This document shows positions 20,836 through 28,444 of a stretch of DNA of 64,000 nucleotides, piece after piece; positions within the stretch are counted from its first letter, which is position 1; every line of letters begins with the position of its first letter. The DNA lies in contig JAGTJU010000001.1 in assembly GCA_022184915.1 (NCBI GenBank), positions 1,769,339 through 1,833,338 on the forward strand, written 5' to 3'. This stretch comes from Myxococcales bacterium. Lineage in GTDB: Bacteria > Myxococcota_A > Polyangia > Fen-1088. Position numbers and translations under genes: made by a program. The notes under the pieces were generated by a model. It had not been told where the DNA came from and ran no database searches. It was given only the letters and a program-made list of their open reading frames with translations.

Positions 20836-21336
20836 ATGAACGCGCTCGCCCAGACCTATCGAAAGGCACTTCATCTGCTTCGACGTGCCGAACCCCTCGG
20901 CCCGCTTGCCGTGAGGCTCTGTCTCGGTGTGCTTTTCGCCCAGTCCGGGTGGGGCAAGCTCCACAACCTCGCGGGCGTGACGAGCTTCTTCGAGAGCCTG
21001 GGTATCCCGGCGCCGGGCCTGCAGGCGGCGTTCGTGGGCGTGGTCGAGCTCGTGGGAGGCGGAGCCCTGGTGCTGGGGCTCGCCACGCGCCTCGCGTCGC
21101 TCCTTCTCTCTGGCACGATGGTGGTTGCCATCGCCACCGCCCAGTGGAAAGAGTTCGAGGGCCTGGCGGGCTTTTTGACCCTTGCCGAAACCGTGTACCT
21201 GGCAGGGCTCGTGTGGTTGCTGGTGTCCGGCGCCGGCGCGCTGGCGCTCGACGCGCTCATCGTGCGCTGGAGCGCCCTGCGGGGCCCCGCAGGCAGCGAG
21301 GCCCCCGCCCGCGCTATGGCCGCGAAAGCCCAGTAA
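20836..21336 (+). CDS. DoxX family membrane protein
   Basis: A 166-residue protein with an ATG start and a purine-rich AAGAAGGA about 8 nt upstream. It has four hydrophobic segments and the DoxX signature RLCLGVLFAQSGWGKLHN in the first, followed by GIPAPGLQAAFVGVVELVGG. DoxX-type proteins are integral membrane proteins linked to thiosulfate/quinone or redox metabolism, but most are uncharacterised. The last 23 bp overlap the 3' end of the convergent decahaem cytochrome gene. Confidence 0.88.
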   Translation: MNALAQTYRKALHLLRRAEPLGPLAVRLCLGVLFAQSGWGKLHNLAGVTSFFESLGIPAPGLQAAFVGVVELVGGGALVLGLATRLASLLLSGTMVVAIATAQWKEFEGLAGFLTLAETVYLAGLVWLLVSGAGALALDALIVRWSALRGPAGSEAPARAMAAKAQ

Positions 21337-23686
21337 CGTTACCGCCCACGTCCTCGATGCTGTCGTAAAGCAGCTGGCCCATGTAGCTGAAGTTGTGCGC
21401 CCACACGCCGGGCTCCACATGGTGGAGCTGGTAGTTGTAGGCGGCCTTCAGCAGGGCGGGCGACCAGGGCTTGTAGCCGTTGGCCGAGGTCGTCTCGGCA
21501 GGCTCACAGCTTCCGTTTCCGTTCGTGTCGATGAACCAGTAGGGGAACGCGTTGGTGCCGTAGCAGATCTTCGGGGTTGCAGCGGCTTGCATCGCGGCCA
21601 GGAGCTGCGCGGCCAGGCCCTCAAGCTCAGCCCGCAGTGTCTCTTTGGCGTTGCCGTCGCCGTCGTAGTCGCCGAGGTGGGTGAGCCGAATGTTCTCGGC
21701 CTTGCCGAGCGCATCGGCGTGACAGTTGCGACAGCGGGCCTCGAACGCGTCCTCGACGAGGAAGCTGTGCTGGCTCGCGATCGGATCGTGGCAGCTCGTG
21801 CACTGGACCCCGCCCATGTGTGTGAGCGGCCCCGCGTACGCTTTGCCCTCGTATTCATAGCCCCCCTTGACCTCGCTGCCCAGCTTCGTGGCTGCGGCGG
21901 GCAGGTAGTGGGGGTTGATGAAGCGCGGGCTGCTGGTCTTGAGCGTGGCATCGACCGCGGGCTTGGCTGCGCGGCCGCTGTGGCAGCCGGAACAGAGGTT
22001 ATCGTTGCCCGGATCTTTGCGCACCACGCCGCTCGGGTACGTGACCGAAGCCACTTCGAGCACGTCCCAGGTGCTGCCGAAGCTGGTGTGACAAGCCGAA
22101 CATTCGAGCCCATTGGCCGTCTCCTGCACCTGCTTGCCCACGCCGTACTGGGTGAAAAAGCGGAAGCCCTCGGCACCGCCATGGCAGCGGGAACAGCTGG
22201 CCGTTACTTCGTCGTTTTCGTCCCAGTTGCGGGCGGCTTCGCTCGACCCGTTGAAGTGGCCGAGGTCGTTGCGGACGGACTTGCTCATGTCGATCTTCAG
22301 CACGATGGCGCCGTTGAGATCCTGAACGCTATCGTGCATGAGCTCGATGATGTACTTCGCGTTGTGAGCAAAGGCCCCAGGATCTTGGGACGCCATTTGG
22401 TAGTTGTAGGCCGCCTTGAGCAAACGCGGCGTCCAGGCCTTGAAGCCGTTTGCGGGGCTTGCTTCGTCTGCCCCACAAAGCCCATCGTTGTTCGTGTCCT
22501 TGAACCAGTAGGGGTAGCTAGCCGCCTGGTAGCAGGTGGGCACCGTCTTTTCCCGCGCGTAAGCCTGGATGGCGGCCAGAAGCTTGTCGCGCAAGCCGAA
22601 GAGCTCGGAGGCCAGACCCTCGGCCACGTTGCCGTCACCGTCATAGTCGCGACCCTGGGACGAGTACATCCGAATGGCCTGAACGCCGGCCAGATCCTTG
22701 GCCTCCGCGTGGCATTGCACGCATTCGTTGTATTTGATCTCGAGCGCGTGCGCATCGTGGCATCCGATGCAGGTGTCGTAGCCCTCTACATGGCGGAAGC
22801 GTACGTCGTAGGCTTGGCCTTCGTACTGAAACCCTCCCTTGGCCACGCCCGCATAGAGCGTGGCGGCGGCGGGGTAGTAGTGGATGTTCAAAAAGCCGAG
22901 CTTGTCGCTCACTGTGTCTTCGGTGGCCAGGTTCGCCTTCGCGATCGCCGCTTGCACGTCTTGCCCTGAAGCACGCCCTTGATGGCAAGTCATGCAACGC
23001 GCTTCGGGTCCGAGCCCGCTCACCGTGACGCCGGAGGGGAATGTCACCTGGGTCAGTTGGTCTGCCGCCTCGTTGTGGCAGGTCTTGCAGGTCACGACCG
23101 ACATGATGGGCGCGGGCTTGTCGACCTGAAACGGTACGGTGCCATCGCCGCCGATGTAATCGATGAAGCCTTCACTGCTGTGGCAGCGCGCGCAGGAGGA
23201 CGGAACGGCGCCGTCGGCGTTCCAGTGCACGAAGGCTTCAGCCGTGACGTCGGCGTGCGCCGAGGTTTTCCACTTGTCGAAGTAGGGGACGGCGCTGGTA
23301 TCGGGGGCAACCGGCTCGACCGTGGGCGCCACCACGACCACGGGGTGTGTGGCGGTCGCGCCGCTCGGCACGCCCGTCACGGTGATCAGGGCTTCGCCGG
23401 GCGCCACACCCGTCACGATCCCCTGGGGAATGACCGCCGCGATGGCCGGGTTGCTGCTGGTGAAGGTGTAGCCCGTGTCAGCGGCGTTCTCGGTGGAGGC
23501 CGAAAGCGTGATCGCTCCGGCCACCAGGACCTGGTGCGGCCCCTGGGTCACCACCAGGGGCAGTTTTTCCTTCTCCAATTCGGCACAAGCCGGGGAGAGT
23601 GCCATCACCAACACCACCATCAGCGCTTGGACCCGGGGGCCCGCGTGCTTCATCATCTTCGTCACTTCGGTTGCCCTGAGGATCAC
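21314..23686 (-). CDS. Decahaem c-type lipoprotein cytochrome with Ig-like N-domain
   Basis: I chose GTG 23686: its GTGA overlaps the stop of the upstream gene and AAGGAG lies just before it; ATG 23656 is the alternative. About 790 residues. The leader ends in a lipobox (LSPAC), then comes a bacterial Ig-like (BIG2-type) domain (about residues 40-125). Ten CXXCH motifs follow as two tandem five-haem blocks: CARCH, CKTCH, CMTCH, CIGCH, CVQCH and CSRCH, CSACH, CSGCH, CTSCH, CRNCH. Each block ends with the same signature (DYDGDGN, then YPYWF.DTN, then KAAYNYQ). It is probably exposed on the outer surface as the terminal reductase or electron acceptor of the conduit encoded by this operon. Confidence 0.88.
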   Translation of the reverse strand: MILRATEVTKMMKHAGPRVQALMVVLVMALSPACAELEKEKLPLVVTQGPHQVLVAGAITLSASTENAADTGYTFTSSNPAIAAVIPQGIVTGVAPGEALITVTGVPSGATATHPVVVVAPTVEPVAPDTSAVPYFDKWKTSAHADVTAEAFVHWNADGAVPSSCARCHSSEGFIDYIGGDGTVPFQVDKPAPIMSVVTCKTCHNEAADQLTQVTFPSGVTVSGLGPEARCMTCHQGRASGQDVQAAIAKANLATEDTVSDKLGFLNIHYYPAAATLYAGVAKGGFQYEGQAYDVRFRHVEGYDTCIGCHDAHALEIKYNECVQCHAEAKDLAGVQAIRMYSSQGRDYDGDGNVAEGLASELFGLRDKLLAAIQAYAREKTVPTCYQAASYPYWFKDTNNDGLCGADEASPANGFKAWTPRLLKAAYNYQMASQDPGAFAHNAKYIIELMHDSVQDLNGAIVLKIDMSKSVRNDLGHFNGSSEAARNWDENDEVTASCSRCHGGAEGFRFFTQYGVGKQVQETANGLECSACHTSFGSTWDVLEVASVTYPSGVVRKDPGNDNLCSGCHSGRAAKPAVDATLKTSSPRFINPHYLPAAATKLGSEVKGGYEYEGKAYAGPLTHMGGVQCTSCHDPIASQHSFLVEDAFEARCRNCHADALGKAENIRLTHLGDYDGDGNAKETLRAELEGLAAQLLAAMQAAATPKICYGTNAFPYWFIDTNGNGSCEPAETTSANGYKPWSPALLKAAYNYQLHHVEPGVWAHNFSYMGQLLYDSIEDVGGNVTGLSRP

Positions 23687-24105
23687 GGTTTTGCTCCTTC
23701 TTGAATCCATGCGACGACGAGGCTGACTTCGGTAGACCCGGAGGCCCACACCATGCCGCCTCCGTGCCCACGCCCGAGCGCTTTCGTCACGAGCCGACTG
23801 GCTGTGGGGTCGTTTTGGTTGACGTAGGGTAGGCTCGCCGCCAGATCGGCGCTGGCCGTCCCGGTGTAAAGCAAGGTGGTGTTCGCGGCCTGTCCCCCCG
23901 AGGAATGACAACCGGCGCACCCCTCGGTCAGTAGGGGGAGGATGTCCGTCTCGAAGGACGCCGCCGCGCGGCCGCCCTCCGTCGCCGCGGCGTCTGGCGC
24001 GGCCGGCGCCTCGGGAAGGGGGGCGTCGTCGCCGCGCTCGAAATCGGCGCATCCGCCCATGACCACGAGCAGGGTCCAAAGAGTTGATCGGAGTTTAAAA
24101 TTCAT
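23683..24105 (-). CDS. Monohaem cytochrome c lipoprotein
   Basis: A 140-residue protein. The leader ends at VVMGGC (lipobox). One CXXCH module (ILPLLTEGCAGCHSSGG) is followed by HGGG and a final VVAWIQEGA. The same module occurs twice in the N-terminal part of the neighbouring porin fusion, so the three copies derive from one domain. The start overlaps the end of the porin gene by 11 bp and the stop overlaps the decahaem gene start (GTGA), so translation is coupled. It is likely a small electron shuttle in or at the outer membrane. Confidence 0.85.
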   Translation of the reverse strand: MNFKLRSTLWTLLVVMGGCADFERGDDAPLPEAPAAPDAAATEGGRAAASFETDILPLLTEGCAGCHSSGGQAANTTLLYTGTASADLAASLPYVNQNDPTASRLVTKALGRGHGGGMVWASGSTEVSLVVAWIQEGAKP

Positions 24106-26317
24106 AGGCCACCACGAAGCGGAAGAAGTCGTCGCGGACTTCGTTTGCCTTCTCCATTTGCCAAAACTGGAACGCGCCCACCGTCAAACCGTGGGTGCGC
24201 CATACGAGACCCACGTTGTGGGTAGAGCCATCCGCCTCGGTGAACCGGGTGTCGTCTTGAATGAAGCCGCGGCGGTTGTTGAACGTGCGCAGACCCTGTC
24301 TGTATTGAAAGTAGAGGGTGTCGCTCAAGTAAAACCGCGCCACGTAGTAGCTGGCGAAATGGTAGTAGTCGCTTCCGGCGCCGCCGCCCGAGACGTCGGC
24401 ACGGAGGAAGCCGAGGCCGAACGTGAACCGCTCGAGCACGGGCACACCTCGCCAACGCCAGGTGTTCAGGTCGAGGGCTTGCATGACCAACGTGCGGTCG
24501 TACCCGAGCCGGTTGCCGAGCAACGAGTAGTGTCCGTTCAAGGCGCGCCACGAGACACTGGCCCGGAGCCCGAAGGCGGGCTGAGCGTCGTCGGTGGGGG
24601 AAAAGTCGTTCTGCAGATTCAAGATGCCCTCTTGCTGCCGCAGCCCGTAGCCGCGCACGGCGTAGAGGTCGGCCATGACGGCAACCTCCTTCACCGTCGC
24701 CGTGTACTGAAGCCCGAAGCCGTGCTGGGTGAAGACCACGGGCAGCACACGCTGGTCGAAGCCTTGGAGCCCGCCGTAGCTTTGGTGAAAGAGAGGCTCG
24801 GCGCCGAAGGGCACCAGCAGCTTGCCCATCTTGAGCCTCAGGCCCCAGCTGGCCTCCCGGGGCGAAAGCCTGAACGCGGCTTCCCAGAAGAGCAGATCAA
24901 CGAGCTCCACCGTGAAGGAGACCGGATCGGGGCCATCGCCCCGACTCAGGAAGAGGAAGTGGTGGTAGTTCTGAAAGGCGCTGTTGCCCGAGGAGAATGG
25001 GTGGTTGCTCGTCGCCCGGCGCTCGAAGTTCATGTCGAAGCGCCCGTTGAGGCGCATGCCGAGCGGCAAGCCCACGCCCCCGTGGACACCGTGAGGCCCG
25101 TGATGGGGCCCGCCGGCGTGGGCGGGTGCGGCAGGGCTCGTCGCAAGTGGTGGCGGCAGATCGGCGGGGGGGGCGGACGGAAGCGGTCCCAAAGGTGCTT
25201 CGCTCAGGGTGGGCGCGGCTTCGGGGGGCGCGGCAGTGAAAGGCCCCTGGGCTCCGGCTGCGATCCATCCCGCCAAGGCTCGGTAGCCGTCACTGGCTTT
25301 GGAAAGGACGGGGGGATGCGCGGCGCCCGCGGCCTTGTCCAGCAGAAGGCTGCGTTCGGGATGCCCCGGTTCGACCAGCGCGCGGGCCGTGGCGTAGTCT
25401 CGTTCTTCGTTGCCGGTCAGGCGAAGCCTGGTGCCAGCCGCGAACCCGCCCGGCCCATGGCACGAAGCGCAGCTCTTCTGCAGATGAGCATGCACGGTCA
25501 CGCTGTAGGCCACGCCTTCGGGTTTGGCCGCTTCGGCGGGGGGCGCATCGGGTTTGGGAGCCACGAGGTCGGTGACCGCCTGCTCTTCGGTGCCAAGCGG
25601 CGTTGCTTCGGGTGCCGCTTCGCCTTCGGCTTCGGCCTCAGGAGGAAGATGGGGTGCGGACGAGTCCCGTGGTTTACGGGGACGGCGCTTCGCCGGCTCC
25701 GAAGGGGACGGGACCGCGGGGGCGGGCACACGCGCGGCCTGCTCGTCGCTGGCGGGCGCGCCTGCGGTGATCCAGGCGATGAGACGACGGATCTCGGGCG
25801 AGGACGCCTTCGCGATTGCCCCGCCCCCATGGTTCTTCCCGGTGGCTTCCTGGACGAGTGCGCTGCGCGCGGGATTTTCGTTGTTCACGAGACCGGCGAC
25901 GGCGACGTGATCACGTGCGGCCGCTCCGGAGAGCACCAGCTTCGTTGTCCCCGCGGGGCCGCCGGCTTGATGGCACGCCTTGCACGACTTCAGCAACCAG
26001 GGGTGAATCTGGCGCCGGAACGAAGGCACCTGCGGTTTTGTCGCGGTGCCGGGCTCCGCAGGGGCTTGCGCCGACGCGGGGAGGGGAGAAGGGGTGTCTT
26101 GGGCCGAGGGGCTTGGCTGCGGTGCCTCGGATGACTCTGCTTCTTCTGTCGGCTGGGGCTTGGGAGGGCTCTTCGCCTTGTCGAGGCCGAGCTTGTCGAG
26201 GAGTTCGTCGCGCTTGCGCTCCACCTTGCCTTGCGCGAAAGCAGGTGTGCCCATAGCCGCCAGCGCGGTCATGCTGAGGGTGACGAGCAGCGACTTCATA
26301 CGCTCACTCGGGGACAT
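24095..26317 (-). CDS. Dihaem cytochrome c fused to an outer-membrane beta-barrel (porin-cytochrome fusion)
   Basis: About 740 residues. A Sec signal peptide ends at GTPAFAQ; a charged Pro/Ala-rich linker follows. Cytochrome module 1 has CKACH at about residue 112 and HGGG at about 163. A second Pro/Ala-rich linker precedes module 2, with CASCH at about residue 283. A His/Pro/Gly-rich stretch (GGPHHGPHGVHGG) leads into about 320 residues of alternating beta-strands ending in Phe (FVVAYEF), typical of an outer-membrane barrel. I chose ATG 26317 (GAGG 6 nt upstream, 14-bp overlap with the preceding gene); ATG 26299 is possible. The inferred role is to carry electrons through the outer membrane. 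Cyc2 of iron oxidisers has a comparable fusion logic but only one haem. Confidence 0.8.
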   Translation of the reverse strand: MSPSERMKSLLVTLSMTALAAMGTPAFAQGKVERKRDELLDKLGLDKAKSPPKPQPTEEAESSEAPQPSPSAQDTPSPLPASAQAPAEPGTATKPQVPSFRRQIHPWLLKSCKACHQAGGPAGTTKLVLSGAAARDHVAVAGLVNNENPARSALVQEATGKNHGGGAIAKASSPEIRRLIAWITAGAPASDEQAARVPAPAVPSPSEPAKRRPRKPRDSSAPHLPPEAEAEGEAAPEATPLGTEEQAVTDLVAPKPDAPPAEAAKPEGVAYSVTVHAHLQKSCASCHGPGGFAAGTRLRLTGNEERDYATARALVEPGHPERSLLLDKAAGAAHPPVLSKASDGYRALAGWIAAGAQGPFTAAPPEAAPTLSEAPLGPLPSAPPADLPPPLATSPAAPAHAGGPHHGPHGVHGGVGLPLGMRLNGRFDMNFERRATSNHPFSSGNSAFQNYHHFLFLSRGDGPDPVSFTVELVDLLFWEAAFRLSPREASWGLRLKMGKLLVPFGAEPLFHQSYGGLQGFDQRVLPVVFTQHGFGLQYTATVKEVAVMADLYAVRGYGLRQQEGILNLQNDFSPTDDAQPAFGLRASVSWRALNGHYSLLGNRLGYDRTLVMQALDLNTWRWRGVPVLERFTFGLGFLRADVSGGGAGSDYYHFASYYVARFYLSDTLYFQYRQGLRTFNNRRGFIQDDTRFTEADGSTHNVGLVWRTHGLTVGAFQFWQMEKANEVRDDFFRFVVAYEF

Positions 26318-26669
26318 GGCATGCCTCGCATTTGAGTGAGGTGACGGCCTGGGCGGCCTTTCCGTCATGGCACGCACCGCAGGCGCGTCCCTGGTTCATG
26401 TCTTCGTGGGTGAAGGCGAGGGGCATTTGGGGGAAGAGGGAGGGGTGGCACACGTAACACTGAAATTGGTTGTGCCCGCGGTGGGAAAAGAGGGCGCTCG
26501 GCTGGGGCGTGCCCGGGGGATGTGGTTTGGCTTTCGGGATGCGCAGGGTGGCCGGGAGCGCAAACGCCAACAAGGCTCCCCCCGCGACCCCGACAAGAAC
26601 GATCCCGCCCTTGACCGCACGGACGCGCAACGCACCCGCAGCCCGTGGGCCCGCAAGTCTTCGTCTCAT
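26304..26669 (-). CDS. Membrane-anchored c7-type trihaem cytochrome
   Basis: A 121-residue protein whose ATG overlaps the upstream stop (ATGA). An N-terminal membrane anchor (about residues 18-40) is followed by a trihaem domain: FSHRGHNQFQCYVCH, then MNQGRACGACHDG, then KCEACH. The order and spacing match the c7-type triheme domain of periplasmic cytochromes. It would relay electrons in the periplasm between the NapC/NirT-type protein and the outer-membrane fusion. The 3' end overlaps the porin-fusion start. Confidence 0.87.
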   Translation of the reverse strand: MRRRLAGPRAAGALRVRAVKGGIVLVGVAGGALLAFALPATLRIPKAKPHPPGTPQPSALFSHRGHNQFQCYVCHPSLFPQMPLAFTHEDMNQGRACGACHDGKAAQAVTSLKCEACHVPE

Positions 26670-26869
26670 ACCGCCCCCTTCTCCTTCAGATCGCGCCACA
26701 CCACCGACAAAAAGATTGCCGCGCCCGCCAACACGAGAGGTACCCCTAAAGATACCGCCACGACGAAGGTGATGGGGGTCCAGTAGACCAGGGCACCCAA
26801 TTGCAGCAGCAGGCCGGCCCCCGTCAAGCCCAACCCTCTGCGAACCCGTCGTTCTTTGCTGATGCTCAT
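26666..26869 (-). CDS. Small two-helix membrane protein of the cytochrome operon
   Basis: A 67-residue protein with two predicted transmembrane helices (LGLTGAGLLLQLGALVYW and a second around VVAVSLGVPLVLAGAAIFL) and a basic N-terminus (MSISKERRVRRG). Both ends overlap neighbouring genes by 4 bp (ATGA at each junction), which supports a real coupled gene. No haem motif and no family that I recognise. It may stabilise the inner-membrane tetrahaem protein. Confidence 0.72.
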   Translation of the reverse strand: MSISKERRVRRGLGLTGAGLLLQLGALVYWTPITFVVAVSLGVPLVLAGAAIFLSVVWRDLKEKGAV

Positions 26870-27480
26870 GTTCCCGTCTTCGCTTGCCAGAAGTCGTTCG
26901 CCCTGACCGCGTCCATGTCGTGCGCCACGTTGTGGCAGCGGAGGCACGACATCTCGTTCGACAGGATGGGTTTCATCACCGGCTGGTGAGGCTCCGATTC
27001 GACGAAATGACGACTGTCCTCGTGACAGTGGAGGCAGTTGGAGTTCGGATAGGGCTGGTAAAGCGCGAACGTCTTGGGAACGGTTCCGAAGTAGTGCACC
27101 CACACGTGACGAAGGCCGTTGAGTTTCGCGTGCACGTCACCGAAGAGAGCGTAGTCTTTGTGGCAGTCGTAACAGACGCGGTCGCGATCGATCAGGCGGT
27201 TTTGGTAGTGCACGGCCGCCAGCGCCCGGGGGTTGTCCACGAAGAGGCTCTTGCCGTGGTCCTGCATTTCGTGACAATCGAGGCAGAAGCGGGTCCGGCT
27301 GGACTCGTTGATTCCCACCGCGACGGAGCCCGTGGTCACCATCACGGGCAGGATCACGCCGCCCGCGAGCAGCGCCAGCTTGCCCCAGTGGGCCTGAAGA
27401 AACGACGGGACGCCGATGAATAAAAACACCGCCAAACCCAACGCCAACGCCAGCGCCCCGATTACGATCGTCTGTGCCAT
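26866..27480 (-). CDS. NapC/NirT-type tetrahaem inner-membrane cytochrome
   Basis: About 204 residues from ATG 27480 (an ATG eight codons upstream is possible). Two hydrophobic helices at the N-terminus are followed by four CXXCH motifs: CLDCH, CYDCH, CLHCH and CLRCH. The NapC/NirT family oxidises membrane quinol and passes electrons to periplasmic cytochromes; CymA of Shewanella and ImcH/CbcL-type proteins of Geobacter play this role in metal reduction. Being first in the operon and followed by trihaem and outer-membrane components fits the entry point of an electron conduit. Confidence 0.85.
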   Translation of the reverse strand: MAQTIVIGALALALGLAVFLFIGVPSFLQAHWGKLALLAGGVILPVMVTTGSVAVGINESSRTRFCLDCHEMQDHGKSLFVDNPRALAAVHYQNRLIDRDRVCYDCHKDYALFGDVHAKLNGLRHVWVHYFGTVPKTFALYQPYPNSNCLHCHEDSRHFVESEPHQPVMKPILSNEMSCLRCHNVAHDMDAVRANDFWQAKTGT

Positions 27481-27522
27481 GAGAAGCCCCGGCGGGCGCG
27501 TCATGCAAAGGACTTGCCACCC

Positions 27523-27926
27523 GTGAGGCCGCTCTTTGTCTATGGCTCGCTCATGCGAGGCGAGTCGAATGCGCACATGTTGCGCGGCGCCCACTTCCTG
27601 GGCGAAAACTTGTCGGGCTCGGGATACGCGCTCGTGGACCTCGGGCCCCCGGCATGGTAGCTGCCAGGGGCGCGGGCCGAGTGGCGGGAGAGCTCTATGC
27701 GGTCGAGTCCTTGCTCTTGGCGAAGCTCGACGCTTTCGAGGAGCATCCGCACGTGTATCGACGCAGCTTCATCCAAACGCTGGCAGGGGACGTGGTGCAG
27801 GCTTATCTCTTGCGACCTGAGCAGGCGCGGGGGCTGCCGGTGATGGCCTCCGGCTGTTGGCGCCGGCGAGACGAAGCAGGCGAGAGGCACCGAGCGGTGG
27901 ACCTGCCGGGAGGGCACAAGCCGTGA
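27523..27926 (+). pseudogene. Gamma-glutamylcyclotransferase/AIG2-like gene with a frameshift
   Basis: From GTG 27523 the frame reads LFVYGSLMRGESNAHMLRG, the substrate-binding YGSL start of the GGCT/AIG2 family, and continues to YALVDLGPPAW, where a TAG (27658-27660) ends it. The second half continues in another frame from about 27652: GRVAGELYAV, then KLDAFEEHPHVYRRS, with the catalytic-type Glu of the family. The break falls in the run GGGCCCCCGG (about 27642-27652). The gene is therefore disrupted by a small indel or by a base-call error in the C run. The family forms 5-oxoproline from gamma-glutamyl amines or peptides. Confidence 0.7.
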
Positions 27927-28008
27927 GCCGAGCGAGCCTGTGCGACAGCAGGCCCCCTCTCTCCTAGACGGAGGCAGGTTTGGCCGGTAGCTTCGACAGC
28001 CTCGCCAC

Positions 28009-28323
28009 ATGCCTCGTCTCACGTTCCTTCCTCTCAACCTCGTCGTCGACTGCTCCGAGGGTGAGAGTGTCTTTGACGCTGGGCGCAGGGCGGGCGTTCC
28101 TATCAGCACCGCCTGCGTGGGCCGGGGCACCTGCGGCCTGTGTCGTGTGCGTGTGCGGGAGGGCGAGGCCAACCTGACGGCGTTCACAGAGACCGAGAGC
28201 CGTCATCTTGGCAACGTCTACTTCCTGACGAAGGAGAGACTGTCCTGCCAAACCCGGGTGCTGGGCGACGCCGCCGTCGAGACGCGGTTGGCGGAGGCCC
28301 GGCCCCCAGGGAAGAGCCGCTGA
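28009..28323 (+). CDS. 2Fe-2S ferredoxin
   Basis: A 104-residue protein with the plant/adrenodoxin-type [2Fe-2S] motif [13 protein letters not shown] (C-x5-C-x2-C) and a fourth cysteine in LSCQTR. It is the right length for a stand-alone ferredoxin. It lies on the opposite strand from the cytochrome operon and upstream of the sugar-acid cluster, about 120 bp before the Gfo/Idh/MocA gene. Electron partner unknown. Confidence 0.9.
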   Translation: MPRLTFLPLNLVVDCSEGESVFDAGRRAGVPISTACVGRGTCGLCRVRVREGEANLTAFTETESRHLGNVYFLTKERLSCQTRVLGDAAVETRLAEARPPGKSR

Positions 28324-28369
28324 AAGGGCGGTACGGGCGGGAGCGCGTCCGCCGCGGTGAAACCCTGTG

Positions 28370-28396
28370 TTGCAATGTGTGATTTTTTGTTATACC
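28370..28396 (+). promoter_or_regulatory. Possible promoter of the sugar-acid cluster
   Basis: An unusually AT-rich patch in GC-rich surroundings holds TTGCAA (28370-28375) and TATACC (28391-28396) with a 15-bp spacer, about 50 bp before the first gene of the cluster. The spacing is short for sigma-70, so this is tentative. Confidence 0.35.
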
Positions 28397-28444
28397 GAAG
28401 CCGTGGCGACGTGGCCACGTGCGTGACGCATCAGGACACACGGC

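Noticed and set aside
23942..26134. 730-codon open frame on the plus strand opposite the porin-cytochrome fusion
   Set aside because: It is the antisense shadow of a GC-rich gene with clear haem motifs, signal peptide and barrel on the minus strand; the product has no recognisable motif.
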